A program made the translations under genes and the position numbers. From contig NZ_CP021030.1 of assembly GCF_002117485.1 (NCBI RefSeq), positions 2,173,001 through 2,237,000 of the forward strand: a stretch of 64,000 bases of DNA, written 5' to 3'. A model generated the notes under the pieces. It did not search any database. It was not told where the DNA came from and saw nothing but the letters and a program-made list of their open reading frames with translations. This DNA comes from Rhizobium sp. NXC14 (GTDB lineage Bacteria; Pseudomonadota; Alphaproteobacteria; Rhizobiales; Rhizobiaceae). Positions 17,303-26,683 of the stretch are shown here, piece after piece (position 1 is the first letter of the stretch; each line of letters opens with the position of its first letter).

Positions 17303-17917
17303 ATGCTGACGTCACAAAGCCACCTTGCCTATCTCGCGCTCGAGCATCTGATCGTCACGCTGGTGCTGAAACCCGGTGCGCTCGTCACCGAAAAGCAGCT
17401 GATCGATATGGCGGGCCACGGACGCACGCCGGTGCGCGAGGCGATTCAGAAACTCGCCTGGCAGGGGCTGATCCTGGTGAAGCCGCGTGTCGGATTGCAA
17501 GTTGCCGAGATCGCGCCGGAGGATCATGGCAATGTCATGCAAGTGCGCCGCGAGCTGGAGCCGATTGCTGCGGCATTGGTCGCCGAACATGCGGGCGGCG
17601 AACAGCGCGATCGCCTCGGCGACTGCGCTCGCGCCATGGAGGAATGCGCCGCCACGGGTGATCTCGCCGGCTTCTTCGCCGCCGACAAGGCTTTCGACGA
17701 GATCCTCGAGGATGCCTGTCCGAATGGCTTCATAACGGCCGCGCTCGGCCCAGTGCAGACCCATTCGCGTCGCCTCTGGTATTCCACCGCAAGCCCTGGG
17801 CGAATGGACCGCGCCATCGCGCTGCATGTCGGCGTTATTCGGGCCATTCAGCGGGGCAGACCGGATGAGGCGCATGCGGCTATGGCGGCATTGATCGACT
17901 ATCTCGCCCGCAAATAA
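17303..17917 (+). CDS. GntR-family regulator (FCD type)
   Basis: A 204-aa regulator with an N-terminal winged helix (VTEKQLIDMAGHGRTPVREA, about residues 32-51) and a C-terminal FCD helical bundle that senses small metabolites. I place the start at the ATG at 17303; the frame is open further up and an alternative GTG start cannot be excluded. It has no obvious partner operon next to it: MacAB-like genes lie upstream on the same strand and fpr converges downstream. Confidence 0.85.
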   Translation: MLTSQSHLAYLALEHLIVTLVLKPGALVTEKQLIDMAGHGRTPVREAIQKLAWQGLILVKPRVGLQVAEIAPEDHGNVMQVRRELEPIAAALVAEHAGGEQRDRLGDCARAMEECAATGDLAGFFAADKAFDEILEDACPNGFITAALGPVQTHSRRLWYSTASPGRMDRAIALHVGVIRAIQRGRPDEAHAAMAALIDYLARK

Positions 17918-17940
17918 AAACGGCCCCGTTTCCGGAGCCG
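17916..17940 (-). terminator. Rho-independent terminator of fpr
   Basis: The stem CGGCTCCG / CGGGGCCG (one mismatch) with a 4-base loop lies 27 bases past the fpr stop. On the minus strand it is followed by TTTTT. It may also act in the other direction for the convergent GntR gene. Confidence 0.75.
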
Positions 17941-17966
17941 CTTCAAATCTGCTTGTCGCAAAAAGG

Positions 17967-18779
17967 TCAGCCGACGAAGGCCCGTTCGATGACGAATTCG
18001 GCGGGCTTGCTGTTGGCGCCTTCATTGAGGCCGGCCTTCTCCAGCAGTTCCTTGGTATCCTTCAGCATGGCCGAGGAGCCGCAGATCATGCCGCGGTCGA
18101 TTGCCGGATCGAGCGGCGGCACGCCGAGATCGGTAAACAGCTTGCCTGAAGAGATCAGGTCGGTGATGCGGCCGCGATATTCGAAATCCTCGCGTGTAAC
18201 AGTCGCATAATGACGGAGCTTGTCGCCGACGACTTCTTTCAGCAGTTCGTCATTCTGGATCTCATGCACGAGGTCGAAACCGTATTTCAGCTCGGCGACA
18301 TCGCGCGTCGTATGGGTGAGGATGACTTCCTCGAACTTTTCATAGGTCTCGGGATCGCGGATCAGGCTGGCGAAAGGCGCAACGCCGGTTCCCGTCGAAA
18401 ACATGTAGAGGCGGCGGCCAGGCGTCAGCGCATCGAGCACCAGCGTGCCCGTCGGCTTCTTGCGCATCAGCACCTGGTCGCCGGGTTTGATCGCCTGCAG
18501 ATGCGAGGTGAGCGGACCGTCCGGCACCTTGATGGAGAAGAATTCAAGTTCTTCGGCCCAGGCGGGGCTGGCGATCGAATAGGCGCGGAAGACCGGCTTG
18601 CCCTCGACCATCAGGCCGATCATCGCGAATTCGCCGGAACGGAAACGGAAGCCCTGCGGCCGAGTCATCGTGAAGCGGAAGAGCCGGTCGGTGTAATGCG
18701 TCACGCTGAGCACCGTCTCGGCATAGACGCCGGCGGGGATGGACGATGCGAAGTCTTCGGTCTTTGCAGGCGCGTTCAT
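17967..18779 (-). CDS. fpr: Ferredoxin--NADP reductase
   Basis: FAD-dependent ferredoxin/flavodoxin-NADP reductase of 270 aa, the usual length of the bacterial subclass. The FAD-binding RAYSIASP is near residue 76, the NADP-binding STGTGVAPFASLIRDP is near residue 132, and MICGSSAML is near residue 230. The ending VIERAFVG is characteristic of alphaproteobacterial Fpr. I chose the ATG at 18779 (MNAPAKTEDF); the frame extends 34 codons upstream without an extra domain. It supplies electrons for redox-stress and biosynthetic reactions and probably stands alone. Confidence 0.92.
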   Translation of the reverse strand: MNAPAKTEDFASSIPAGVYAETVLSVTHYTDRLFRFTMTRPQGFRFRSGEFAMIGLMVEGKPVFRAYSIASPAWAEELEFFSIKVPDGPLTSHLQAIKPGDQVLMRKKPTGTLVLDALTPGRRLYMFSTGTGVAPFASLIRDPETYEKFEEVILTHTTRDVAELKYGFDLVHEIQNDELLKEVVGDKLRHYATVTREDFEYRGRITDLISSGKLFTDLGVPPLDPAIDRGMICGSSAMLKDTKELLEKAGLNEGANSKPAEFVIERAFVG

Positions 18780-19123
18780 TGCGGTAGAGGATCCCGTTTC
18801 GTCGGATGAACTTATCGGATGCGAGGCAGATATTACATATCCGGCCGGAATTAAAGGCATTCCATTCCACGCAGCGCTCATGAAAGGAAATATGCGTGTC
18901 CGTGTCAGGATTCAATGGTTGGCGGGGAATGTCATATTTCCCGCTGGCGAAGCCCGCCAAAGGATGCATATTAGAGCGGCGCGCCGCAATTGTATGCTGA
19001 TTTCGGCAAAAGCGGTGCGACAACAAAGACCTACGCCGTCGAGCCCGATTCAGGAACAGGGTCAGGTGATGATGGCGATAAAACACGCTTGCCTGGGCGA
19101 GCGCGACAGGCGGTCGGGGGGTT
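18780..19123. other. Divergent intergenic region between fpr and pcs
   Basis: 344 bases without a convincing gene. It contains a 9-bp inverted repeat (GGAAATATG at 18886-18894, CATATTTCC at 18933-18941) and, from about 18965, a GC-rich stretch (TTAGAGCGGCGCGCC, then CAAAAGCGGT) that looks like a decayed copy of a repeat common between rhizobial genes. GGGGGGTT just before 19124 is the pcs ribosome site. Confidence 0.45.
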
Positions 19124-19852
19124 ATGAAGATTTTCAATTACAAGCGTGTTCCTTACGCGGAAATGCGCGCCTTTTCCGTTCATATCCTGACGGCTTCCGG
19201 CTCCTTCCTCGCCTTCCTCGGCGTGGTCGCCGCCGCCGAGCACCGCTTCATCGACATGTTCTGGTGGCTGGGTCTGGCTCTACTGGTCGATGGCATCGAT
19301 GGTCCGATTGCCCGCAAGGTGCGTGTCAAGGAGGTGCTGCCGAACTGGTCGGGCGATACGCTCGACAATATTATCGATTACGTTACCTATGTGCTCCTGC
19401 CGGCCTTCGCGCTCTACCAGAGCGGCATGATCGGCGAGCCCTGGTCCTTCGCCGCCGCAGGCATGATCGTCGTCTCCAGCGCCATCTATTACGCAGACAT
19501 GGGCATGAAGACCGATGAGTATTTCTTCTCCGGCTTTCCCGTCGTCTGGAACATGATCGTCTTCACCCTGTTCGTCATCGATGCCAGCGCCACGACCGCG
19601 CTCGCCGTCGTCACGATTTCGGTGGTGCTGACCTTCCTGCCGATCAATTTCCTCCATCCGGTCAGAGTGAAAAGACTGCGCCCGCTCAATCTCGGCGTCT
19701 TCCTGCTATGGTCGGCGCTCGGCGTCTATTCGCTGCTGATGCATTTCGAAACGCCGCAATGGGCGCTCGTTCTCTTCATTGTGACCGGGCTCTATCTTTA
19801 CGTCATCGGCGCGGTGCTGCAATTCTTCCCCGCCCTTGGACGCGAAGCTTAA
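19124..19852 (+). CDS. pcs: Phosphatidylcholine synthase
   Basis: Integral membrane enzyme of 242 aa that condenses CDP-diacylglycerol with choline to make phosphatidylcholine in one step, a route typical of rhizobia and other host-associated alphaproteobacteria. The modified CDP-alcohol phosphotransferase motif is present: DGIDGPIAR at residues 56-64 and GDTLDNIID at residues 77-85, with the catalytic-type aspartates. About eight hydrophobic segments follow the expected pattern. The ATG follows a GGGGGG ribosome site. Confidence 0.95.
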   Translation: MKIFNYKRVPYAEMRAFSVHILTASGSFLAFLGVVAAAEHRFIDMFWWLGLALLVDGIDGPIARKVRVKEVLPNWSGDTLDNIIDYVTYVLLPAFALYQSGMIGEPWSFAAAGMIVVSSAIYYADMGMKTDEYFFSGFPVVWNMIVFTLFVIDASATTALAVVTISVVLTFLPINFLHPVRVKRLRPLNLGVFLLWSALGVYSLLMHFETPQWALVLFIVTGLYLYVIGAVLQFFPALGREA

Positions 19853-19864
19853 AGGACACACAAT

Positions 19865-20845
19865 ATGACGAAAACGCAGGCGGTTTCATTTTCGCAAACG
19901 GGCGGACCTGAGGTTTTCAACTATGTCGAGATCGATCTTCCCCAGCCGGCGGCAGGCGAGGTGCAGATCCGGCAGGCGGCGATCGGCCTGAACTTCATCG
20001 ATGTCTACTTCCGCAACGGCTCCTACAAGGTACCGCACCTTCCCTTTGTCACCGGCAAGGAGGGCGCCGGCACCGTCACGGCAGTGGGCCACGATGTTAC
20101 CGATTTCAGACCGGGCGACCGGGTCGCCTATGCCAGCGCCGACGGCGCCTATAGCGCCGAGCGCAATATTGAGGCACGCCATCTGGTGCATGTGCCTGAC
20201 GGCATCGAGCTCGAAACGGCGGCAGCGATGATGCTGAAAGGCATGACCGCCGAATATCTCCTGAACCGCACCTTCAAGGTCGGCCCTCAGACCGTCCTTC
20301 TGTTCCATGCCGCAGCCGGCGGAGTCGGTCTGATCGCGGGCCAGTGGGCGAAGGCGCTCGGCGCTACGGTCATCGGCACGGCTGGATCCAAGGAGAAGGT
20401 CGAGCTGGCACTCGCCCACGGCTACGACCATGTGATCAACTACAAGAGCGAAGACTTCGTCGGCCGCGTCCGCGAGATAACGGGCGGCAAGGGTGTCGAT
20501 GTCGTCTATGATTCGATCGGTCGCGATACTTTTCCACAGTCGCTCGATTGCCTGAAGACGCGCGGCCTTTTTGCCTCCTTCGGCCAATCTTCCGGGCCGA
20601 TCGAGAATTTCACCCTCGCCATGCTGGCTCAGAAAGGGTCGCTCTTTGCGACGCGCCCGACGCTCTTCACCTATATCGCCACGCGTCAGGAATTGGACGA
20701 TAGTGCAAAGGCGCTATTTGATGTTGTGCAAAGCAACAAAGTGCGTATCAATGTCAACCAAACCTATCCGCTGCGTGAGGTTGGGCAGGCTCACGCGGAT
20801 CTGGAAGCAAGAAAAACGACAGGAACGACGCTGCTGATTCCATGA
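19865..20845 (+). CDS. Quinone oxidoreductase family protein (zeta-crystallin type)
   Basis: NADPH-dependent medium-chain reductase of 326 aa without zinc-binding residues, like E. coli QorA. The N-terminal GroES-like half contains GLNFIDVYFRNGSYKVPHLP near residue 41, and the Rossmann half has HAAAGGVGLIAGQWAKALGA near residue 147. It starts 12 bases after pcs with a GGA-containing site, so it may share the pcs transcript. Likely role: one-electron reduction of quinones; substrate unproven. Confidence 0.88.
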   Translation: MTKTQAVSFSQTGGPEVFNYVEIDLPQPAAGEVQIRQAAIGLNFIDVYFRNGSYKVPHLPFVTGKEGAGTVTAVGHDVTDFRPGDRVAYASADGAYSAERNIEARHLVHVPDGIELETAAAMMLKGMTAEYLLNRTFKVGPQTVLLFHAAAGGVGLIAGQWAKALGATVIGTAGSKEKVELALAHGYDHVINYKSEDFVGRVREITGGKGVDVVYDSIGRDTFPQSLDCLKTRGLFASFGQSSGPIENFTLAMLAQKGSLFATRPTLFTYIATRQELDDSAKALFDVVQSNKVRINVNQTYPLREVGQAHADLEARKTTGTTLLIP

Positions 20846-20884
20846 GATCCGAACGGACCGGTTGGCAGAAGAAATGAGGGGAAC

Positions 20885-22453
20885 GTGTCTGCATTGAATG
20901 TGCCGGATCCCGGTGCGTTGTTATCCGTCCAGAAGCTGACGAAGTTCTTCGGTGGCTTTGCCGCCTGCAATGACATCGATCTCGACATAGCGCCGGGCGA
21001 GATTCATGCGCTTCTCGGCGAAAATGGCGCAGGCAAGTCCACCTTGGTCAAGATGCTGTTCGGTGTTCTCGAGCCGACGCACGGGCAGATCCTTTGGGAA
21101 GGCAGTCCCGTCGTCATCGCCTCGCCGGGAGAAGCCCGCAAGCACGGCATCGGCATGGTCTTCCAGCATTTCTCACTGTTCGAGGCCCTCACGGTGGCCG
21201 AAAACATCGCGCTATCGCTCGATGACGCCATCCCGATCGACCGTATCGCCGAGGAGGCGAGGGCGCTGTCGGTCACCTACGGCCTGCCGCTCGATCCGCA
21301 TGCCCATGTCGCCGATCTCTCGGTCGGAGAGCGCCAGCGCATCGAGATCGTCCGGGCGCTGCTGCAGAACCCGAAGCTGATCATTCTCGACGAGCCGACC
21401 TCGGTGCTGACGCCGCAGGAGGCCGACAGGCTGTTCGAGACGCTGTTCAAGTTGCGCGCCGAGGGGCGCTCGGTTCTCTATATCAGCCACCGTCTGGAGG
21501 AGGTGCAGCGCATCTGCGATCGCGCCACCGTGCTGCGCCATGGCCGGGTGACCGGCGCCTGCGATCCCAGGCAGGAAACGCCGGCCTCGCTCGCCCGCAT
21601 GATGGTCGGCAGCGAAGTGGCGACGGTCACCCATCCCGAGCGCAGCGACAGGGGCGAGGTGCAGCTTGCCGTTTCGAACCTGTCGGTTTCCCCGCGCACG
21701 CCCTTTGCCATGCCGCTGCGCGACGTCTCCATGACGGTGCGTGCGGGCGAAATCCTCGCAATTGCCGGGGTCGCTGGCAACGGCCAGAGCGAGTTGTTCG
21801 ACGCGCTGTCGGGCGAGTATCCGGTTGCCTCAGCCGAAGCGATCATCATCCGCAAGAAGCCGGTGGGCACTCAGGGCATTACCGCGCGTCGCCTGCTTGG
21901 CGCCGGTTTCGTGCCGGAGGAGCGGCACGGGCACGCTGCCGTTTCCGCGATGAAGCTGTCCGACAATCTGGTGCTGGCCCGCAGCCAGTCGGATCGCAAA
22001 GCCTTTCTGGGCGCGCTTGGCATCATCCGGCAGGGCGCGGTCAGGTCTGCGGCGCGGCGCATTTCCGAAGCGATGGACGTCCGCAAGAGCGGTGACGATC
22101 CCGCCGCCGGCTCGCTCTCCGGCGGCAATCTGCAGAAATTCATCGTCGGCCGCGAGCTCGACCGCCAGCCGGCCGTCCTCGTCGTCAACCAGCCGACCTG
22201 GGGCGTCGATGCGGGGGCGGCAAGCCGCATCCGCCAGGCGCTCGTCGATCTTGCAAAAGCCGGCTCCGCCGTTGTCGTCATCAGCCAGGACCTCGACGAA
22301 ATCTTCGAAGTGGCAACCGATATCGCCGTCATCTCCGAAGGGCGCCTTTCCCGGCCCTATCCGGCCGGCGAACTGACCCGCGAAAAGATCGGCCTGCTGA
22401 TGGGCGGCCTGCATGAAGGCAGTTCGGCCGCGGAGACTGCCCATGCGCATTGA
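20885..22453 (+). CDS. BMP-type nucleoside ABC transporter ATP-binding protein
   Basis: A 522-aa double ATPase of the RbsA-like class. The first domain has Walker A GENGAGKST at residues 45-53 and LSVGERQR as signature; the second has a degenerate Walker A (GVAGNGQSE) and LSGGNLQK. The GTG at 20885 after GAGGGGAA is the start. It overlaps the following permease by 11 bases. With the next three genes it forms a complete importer like the purine-nucleoside Bmp systems. Confidence 0.9.
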   Translation: MSALNVPDPGALLSVQKLTKFFGGFAACNDIDLDIAPGEIHALLGENGAGKSTLVKMLFGVLEPTHGQILWEGSPVVIASPGEARKHGIGMVFQHFSLFEALTVAENIALSLDDAIPIDRIAEEARALSVTYGLPLDPHAHVADLSVGERQRIEIVRALLQNPKLIILDEPTSVLTPQEADRLFETLFKLRAEGRSVLYISHRLEEVQRICDRATVLRHGRVTGACDPRQETPASLARMMVGSEVATVTHPERSDRGEVQLAVSNLSVSPRTPFAMPLRDVSMTVRAGEILAIAGVAGNGQSELFDALSGEYPVASAEAIIIRKKPVGTQGITARRLLGAGFVPEERHGHAAVSAMKLSDNLVLARSQSDRKAFLGALGIIRQGAVRSAARRISEAMDVRKSGDDPAAGSLSGGNLQKFIVGRELDRQPAVLVVNQPTWGVDAGAASRIRQALVDLAKAGSAVVVISQDLDEIFEVATDIAVISEGRLSRPYPAGELTREKIGLLMGGLHEGSSAAETAHAH

Positions 22454-23528
22454 ACTGGAAAAACGTCCCGACGTCTCGAAGCTCTTCGCTTTCGTCTCGC
22501 CGCTCCTGGCCCTTGCCCTGACGCTCGCCTTCGGCGCCATGATGTTCGCCATACTCGGCAAGGATCCGGTCGAGGCGCTCGATGCATTCTTTGTCGAGCC
22601 GCTGCTCGAGGTCTGGTCGCTGCACGAGCTGGCGATCAAGGCAGCACCGCTGATCCTAATCGCCGTCGGCCTTGCCGTCAGTTACCGCTCGAACAATTGG
22701 AACATCGGCGCCGAGGGGCAGTTCACCATCGGCGCCATCACCGGCTCCTATCTGCCGATCGTCTTCTACGACTGGCATTCGCCTCTCGTCCTGCCGTTGA
22801 TGCTGCTGCTCGGCGCGCTCGGCGGCGCGCTTTTTGCCGCCATTCCGGCGCTGTTGAAGGCGCATTTCAACACGAATGAGATCCTGACGTCGCTGATGCT
22901 GGTCTATGTCGCCCAGCTTTTCCTCGACTGGCTGGTCCGGGGCGCCTGGCGCGATCCGAAGGGATTCAACTTTCCTGTTTCGCGCGATTTCGCGCCGGAG
23001 GCGGTGCTGCCGGCGATCTGGGAAGAATCGGGCCGCGCTCATTGGGCCTTCATCTTCGCCATCATCGCGGCGATCGGCGTCTGGTTCATGCTGCGCTTTA
23101 CGTTGAAAGGTTTCGAGGTCGTCGTCCTCGGCCAATCGGAGCGGGCAGGGCGCTTTGCCGGCTTCTCGTCGAAGAAGATGATCTGGTTTAGTTTCCTCTT
23201 CTCGGGCGCGCTTGCCGGCCTTGCCGGAATCTCTGAGGTCTCCGGTTCGATCGGCCACCTGCAGCCCGCCATCTCGCCGGGCTACGGCTTCACCGCTATC
23301 ATCGTCGCCTTCCTGGGCCGGCTCAATCCGCTCGGCATCATCGCGTCTGGCCTGGTGCTGGCGCTGACCTATCTCGGCGGCGAAGCGGCGCAGCTGTCGC
23401 TTGGCGTCTCCGACAAGGTCACCCGCGTCTTCCAGGGCCTGCTGCTCTTCTTCGTGCTCTCCTGCGATACGCTGATCTACTACAAAATCCGCATCGTCTG
23501 GTCGCGGGTCAGGGGCGTGGGAGCATGA
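22443..23528 (+). CDS. BMP-type nucleoside ABC transporter permease 1
   Basis: Inner-membrane permease of 361 aa with about ten hydrophobic segments. The ATG at 22443 (MRIELEKRPD) overlaps the ATPase gene. Family-typical blocks include ISYRSNNWNIGAEGQFTIGA-like sequence near residue 80 (seen as VSYRSNNWNIGAEGQF) and the FTAIIVAFLGRLNPLGI segment near residue 285. Ends in an ATGA overlap with the second permease. Confidence 0.9.
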   Translation: MRIELEKRPDVSKLFAFVSPLLALALTLAFGAMMFAILGKDPVEALDAFFVEPLLEVWSLHELAIKAAPLILIAVGLAVSYRSNNWNIGAEGQFTIGAITGSYLPIVFYDWHSPLVLPLMLLLGALGGALFAAIPALLKAHFNTNEILTSLMLVYVAQLFLDWLVRGAWRDPKGFNFPVSRDFAPEAVLPAIWEESGRAHWAFIFAIIAAIGVWFMLRFTLKGFEVVVLGQSERAGRFAGFSSKKMIWFSFLFSGALAGLAGISEVSGSIGHLQPAISPGYGFTAIIVAFLGRLNPLGIIASGLVLALTYLGGEAAQLSLGVSDKVTRVFQGLLLFFVLSCDTLIYYKIRIVWSRVRGVGA

Positions 23529-24445
23529 GCATCTTCGAAGCCATTCTGCTGACCGTTATCACTGCCTCGACGCCGCTCGTGATCGCCGCGCTCGGCGAAC
23601 TGGTGACGGAGCGCTCCGGCGTTCTGAACCTCGGCGTCGAAGGCATGATGATTATGGGCGCAGTCGCCGCTTTTGCCGGCGCGCAGACGTCGGGCTCGCC
23701 GTATGTCGGGATTATCTGCGGCATAGCGGCGGCGGCGCTGTTCTCGCTGCTGTTCGCCTTCCTGACGCTGACGCTGGTGGCCAATCAGGTGGCGACGGGA
23801 CTGGCGCTTACGCTTCTCGGCCTCGGCGCATCGGGCATGCTCGGCGAGCCCTATGTCAGCGTTCCCGGCATTCGCCTCGAAGAGATCGTCATTCCCGTCC
23901 TGTCGGATATTCCCGTCATCGGCCATGTTCTGTTCAGGCAGGATTTGATCTTCTACCTGTCGATTGCACTTGTGATCGGCGTCAGCTGGTTCCTGTTCCG
24001 CAGCCGGGCCGGGCTGAAACTGAGGGCGATCGGCGACAGTCATACGTCGGCCCATACCCTGGGCATCGGTGTCATCCGCACGCGTTACCTGGCGGTGATG
24101 TTCGGCGGCGCCTGCGCCGGTCTTGCCGGCGCGCAGCTCTCGCTCGTCTACACGCCGCAATGGGCGGAGAACATGTCGGCCGGCCGCGGCTGGATCACCC
24201 TGGCGCTTGTCGTTTTCGCCTCCTGGCGCCCATGGCGGGTTTTTGCCGGGGGATATCTCTTCGGCGCGGTCACCATCCTGCAGTTGCACGCGCAGGCCTT
24301 CGGTCTCGGAATTCCCGCGCAGTTCCTTTCGATGCTGCCCTATGCCGCGACTATTGTGGTTCTCATCATCATTTCCCATAATCGGCGCACGACGTTGATC
24401 AACACACCCGCATCGCTTGGGAAGGCCTTCGTGCCGGAGCGATAG
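23525..24445 (+). CDS. BMP-type nucleoside ABC transporter permease 2
   Basis: Second permease, 306 aa. The opening TPLVIAALGELVTERSGVLN followed by LGVEGMMIMGA is the signature of this permease class. About eight to ten hydrophobic segments. The start overlaps the first permease by 4 bases; the binding-protein gene follows after 42 bases with its own AGGGG site. Confidence 0.9.
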   Translation: MSIFEAILLTVITASTPLVIAALGELVTERSGVLNLGVEGMMIMGAVAAFAGAQTSGSPYVGIICGIAAAALFSLLFAFLTLTLVANQVATGLALTLLGLGASGMLGEPYVSVPGIRLEEIVIPVLSDIPVIGHVLFRQDLIFYLSIALVIGVSWFLFRSRAGLKLRAIGDSHTSAHTLGIGVIRTRYLAVMFGGACAGLAGAQLSLVYTPQWAENMSAGRGWITLALVVFASWRPWRVFAGGYLFGAVTILQLHAQAFGLGIPAQFLSMLPYAATIVVLIIISHNRRTTLINTPASLGKAFVPER

Positions 24446-24487
24446 AGGACGGGTTTCCGCAATAACTTCAAACCAACAGGGGTAACC

Positions 24488-25564
24488 ATGAAGAAGTTCA
24501 CATTTGCACTCGCCGCCTCGGCCGCCGCCCTGATCGGCATTTCCTCCGCCGCTCAGGCCGCGGAGAAGACGAAGGTCTGCTTCGTCTATGTCGGTTCGCA
24601 CACCGATGGCGGCTATTCGCAGGCCCACGATCTCGGCCGCCAGCAGGTCCAGGCCGAATTCGGCGACAAGATCGAAACGCCTTATCTCGAAAACGTGCCG
24701 GAAGGTCCGGACGCCGAGCGCGCCATCGAACGTCTGGCCCGTTCCGGCTGCAAGCTGATCTTCACCACGTCCTTCGGCTTCATGGATGCGACGGTTAAGG
24801 TCGCCGCCAAATTCCCGAAGGTCAAGTTCGAGCATGGCACCGGCTACAAGACTGGCCCGAATCTCGCGACCTACAACTCGCGATTCTATGAAGGCCGCTA
24901 CATCCTCGGCCAGATCGCCGCCAAGACTTCGAAGAATCACGGCGCCGCCTACATCGCTTCGTTCCCGATTCCCGAAGTGGTGATGGGCATCAACTCCTTC
25001 GAGCAGGGCGCTAGGTCGATTGATCCGAGCTTCAAGCTGAAGGTCATCTGGGTCAACACCTGGTTCGACCCCGGCAAGGAAGCCGATGCGGCCAAGGCGA
25101 TGGTCGACCAGGGAGTCGACGTCTTGACGCAGCACACCGATACGACAGCGCCGATGCAGGTTGCCGAAGAACGCGGCATCCACGCCTTCGGTCAGGCGTC
25201 CGACATGATCGCAGCCGGCCCGAAGGCGCAACTGACGGCGATCGTCGACACCTGGGGCGCTTACTACTCCAAACGCGTTCACGCGCTCCTCGACGGCACC
25301 TGGAAGTCGGAACAGAGCTGGGACGGCCTGAAGGACGGCATTTTGAAGATGGCGCCCTACACCAACATGCCTGACGATGTGAAGAGGATGGCCGAGGAAA
25401 CCGAAGCCAAGATCAAATCGGGCGAGTTGCATCCCTTCACCGGCCCGATCAACAAGCAGGACGGCACGCCGTGGCTGAAGGCGGGCGAGAAGGCAGATGA
25501 CGCCACCCTGCTCGGCATGAACTTCTATGTCGAAGGTGTCGACGACAAGCTGCCGGCGCAATAA
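24488..25564 (+). CDS. BMP-family (basic membrane protein) substrate-binding protein
   Basis: Periplasmic binding protein of 358 aa with a signal peptide ending in SSAAQA near residue 24 and no lipobox cysteine, unlike the Gram-positive lipoprotein relatives. The start of the mature protein (KTKVCFVYVGSHTDGGYSQA) and EHGTGYKTGPNLATYNSRFY near residue 116 are BMP-family features. Known relatives bind nucleosides or purines. It is the last gene of the operon, before a strong terminator. Confidence 0.92.
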   Translation: MKKFTFALAASAAALIGISSAAQAAEKTKVCFVYVGSHTDGGYSQAHDLGRQQVQAEFGDKIETPYLENVPEGPDAERAIERLARSGCKLIFTTSFGFMDATVKVAAKFPKVKFEHGTGYKTGPNLATYNSRFYEGRYILGQIAAKTSKNHGAAYIASFPIPEVVMGINSFEQGARSIDPSFKLKVIWVNTWFDPGKEADAAKAMVDQGVDVLTQHTDTTAPMQVAEERGIHAFGQASDMIAAGPKAQLTAIVDTWGAYYSKRVHALLDGTWKSEQSWDGLKDGILKMAPYTNMPDDVKRMAEETEAKIKSGELHPFTGPINKQDGTPWLKAGEKADDATLLGMNFYVEGVDDKLPAQ

Positions 25565-25588
25565 TTTCCCCGGCTTTCTGCAACTTCC

Positions 25589-25616
25589 AAGGGCGTCCTG
25601 GCGGGCGCCCTTTTTT
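25589..25616 (+). terminator. Rho-independent terminator of the nucleoside transporter operon
   Basis: Eight-base stem GGGCGTCC / GGGCGCCC (one G-U pair) with loop TGGC, followed by six T. It begins 25 bases after the binding-protein stop. Confidence 0.88.
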
Positions 25617-25707
25617 CTGCTGTAACGCTAAAAAAAGTGATTGCCAAAAGTAATACTATATGATTTTTTGACCCTGCGCCGCGAAGGAGCGGCATTGGGA
25701 GGATATC

Positions 25708-26670
25708 ATGAAATTGAAGACTGCACTTTTGAGTGCCACGGTTCTGGCTGCTTGCATGTTCGGTTCGGCTTCGGCCGGCGGCTTGACGGTCGGCTTCTCG
25801 CAGATCGGCTCGGAATCGGGCTGGCGTGCGGCTGAAACCACTGTTACCAAAGAACAGGCCAAGAAGCGCGGCATCGATCTGAAGTTTGCCGACGCGCAGC
25901 AGAAGCAGGAAAATCAGATCAAGGCATTGCGCTCCTTCATTGCTCAGGGCGTTGATGCCATTCTGATCGCCCCGGTTGTCGAAACCGGCTGGGACGACGT
26001 TCTGAAGGAAGCCAAGGAAGCCAAGATCCCGGTCATCCTTCTCGACCGCACCATCAAGGCTCCGGACGATCTGTACCTGACGGCCGTGACCTCGGACCTC
26101 GTTCATGAAGGCAAGGTCGCAGGCGACTTCCTGGTGAAGACCGTCGGCGACAAGAAGTGCAATGTCGTCGAACTGCAGGGCACCACCGGTTCCTCGCCGG
26201 CGATCGCCCGCAAGAAGGGCTTCGAAGAAGCTCTTGCCGGCCACGACAACCTCAAGATCGTTCGCAGCCAGACCGGTGACTTCACCCGCACCAAGGGCAA
26301 GGAAGTCATGGAAAGCTTCCTGAAGGCCGAAAATGGCGGCAAGGACATCTGCGCGCTCTATGCCCACAACGACGACATGGCCGTCGGCGCCATCCAGGCG
26401 ATCAAGGAAGCCGGCCTGAAGCCCGGCAAGGATATCCTTGTCGTCTCTATCGACGCCGTGCCGGATATTTTCAAGGCGATGTCGGAAGGCGAGTCCAACG
26501 CCACCGTCGAGCTGACGCCGAACATGGCTGGTCCTGCCTTCGACGCGCTCGAAGCCTATCTGAAGGACAAGAAGGCTCCGCCGAAGTGGATCCAGACCGA
26601 GTCCAAGCTCTACACGCCGGCCGACAATCCGATGAAGGTCTACGAAGAGAAGAAGGGTCAGGGCTACTGA
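25708..26670 (+). CDS. ytfQ: Galactofuranose-type sugar-binding protein
   Basis: Periplasmic binding protein of 320 aa with signal peptide ending GSASA near residue 23. The mature start LTVGFSQIGSESGWRAAETT and blocks such as QQKQENQIKALRSFIAQGVD, KGKEVMESFLKAENGGK and YAHNDDMAVGAIQAIKEAGL are those of YtfQ, the galactofuranose-binding protein of E. coli. The gene order that follows (ATPase, two permeases) is also that of the ytf-yjf system. A G-rich site (GGGAGG) precedes the ATG. The upstream region is unusually AT-rich for this chromosome and probably carries the promoter. Confidence 0.92.
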   Translation: MKLKTALLSATVLAACMFGSASAGGLTVGFSQIGSESGWRAAETTVTKEQAKKRGIDLKFADAQQKQENQIKALRSFIAQGVDAILIAPVVETGWDDVLKEAKEAKIPVILLDRTIKAPDDLYLTAVTSDLVHEGKVAGDFLVKTVGDKKCNVVELQGTTGSSPAIARKKGFEEALAGHDNLKIVRSQTGDFTRTKGKEVMESFLKAENGGKDICALYAHNDDMAVGAIQAIKEAGLKPGKDILVVSIDAVPDIFKAMSEGESNATVELTPNMAGPAFDALEAYLKDKKAPPKWIQTESKLYTPADNPMKVYEEKKGQGY

Positions 26671-26683
26671 TTTGAACCTGCAA

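Noticed and set aside
23480..25561. A 693-codon open frame on the minus strand
   Set aside because: Antisense to the nucleoside transporter permease and binding-protein genes, which are clearly real and carry family motifs and signal peptide.
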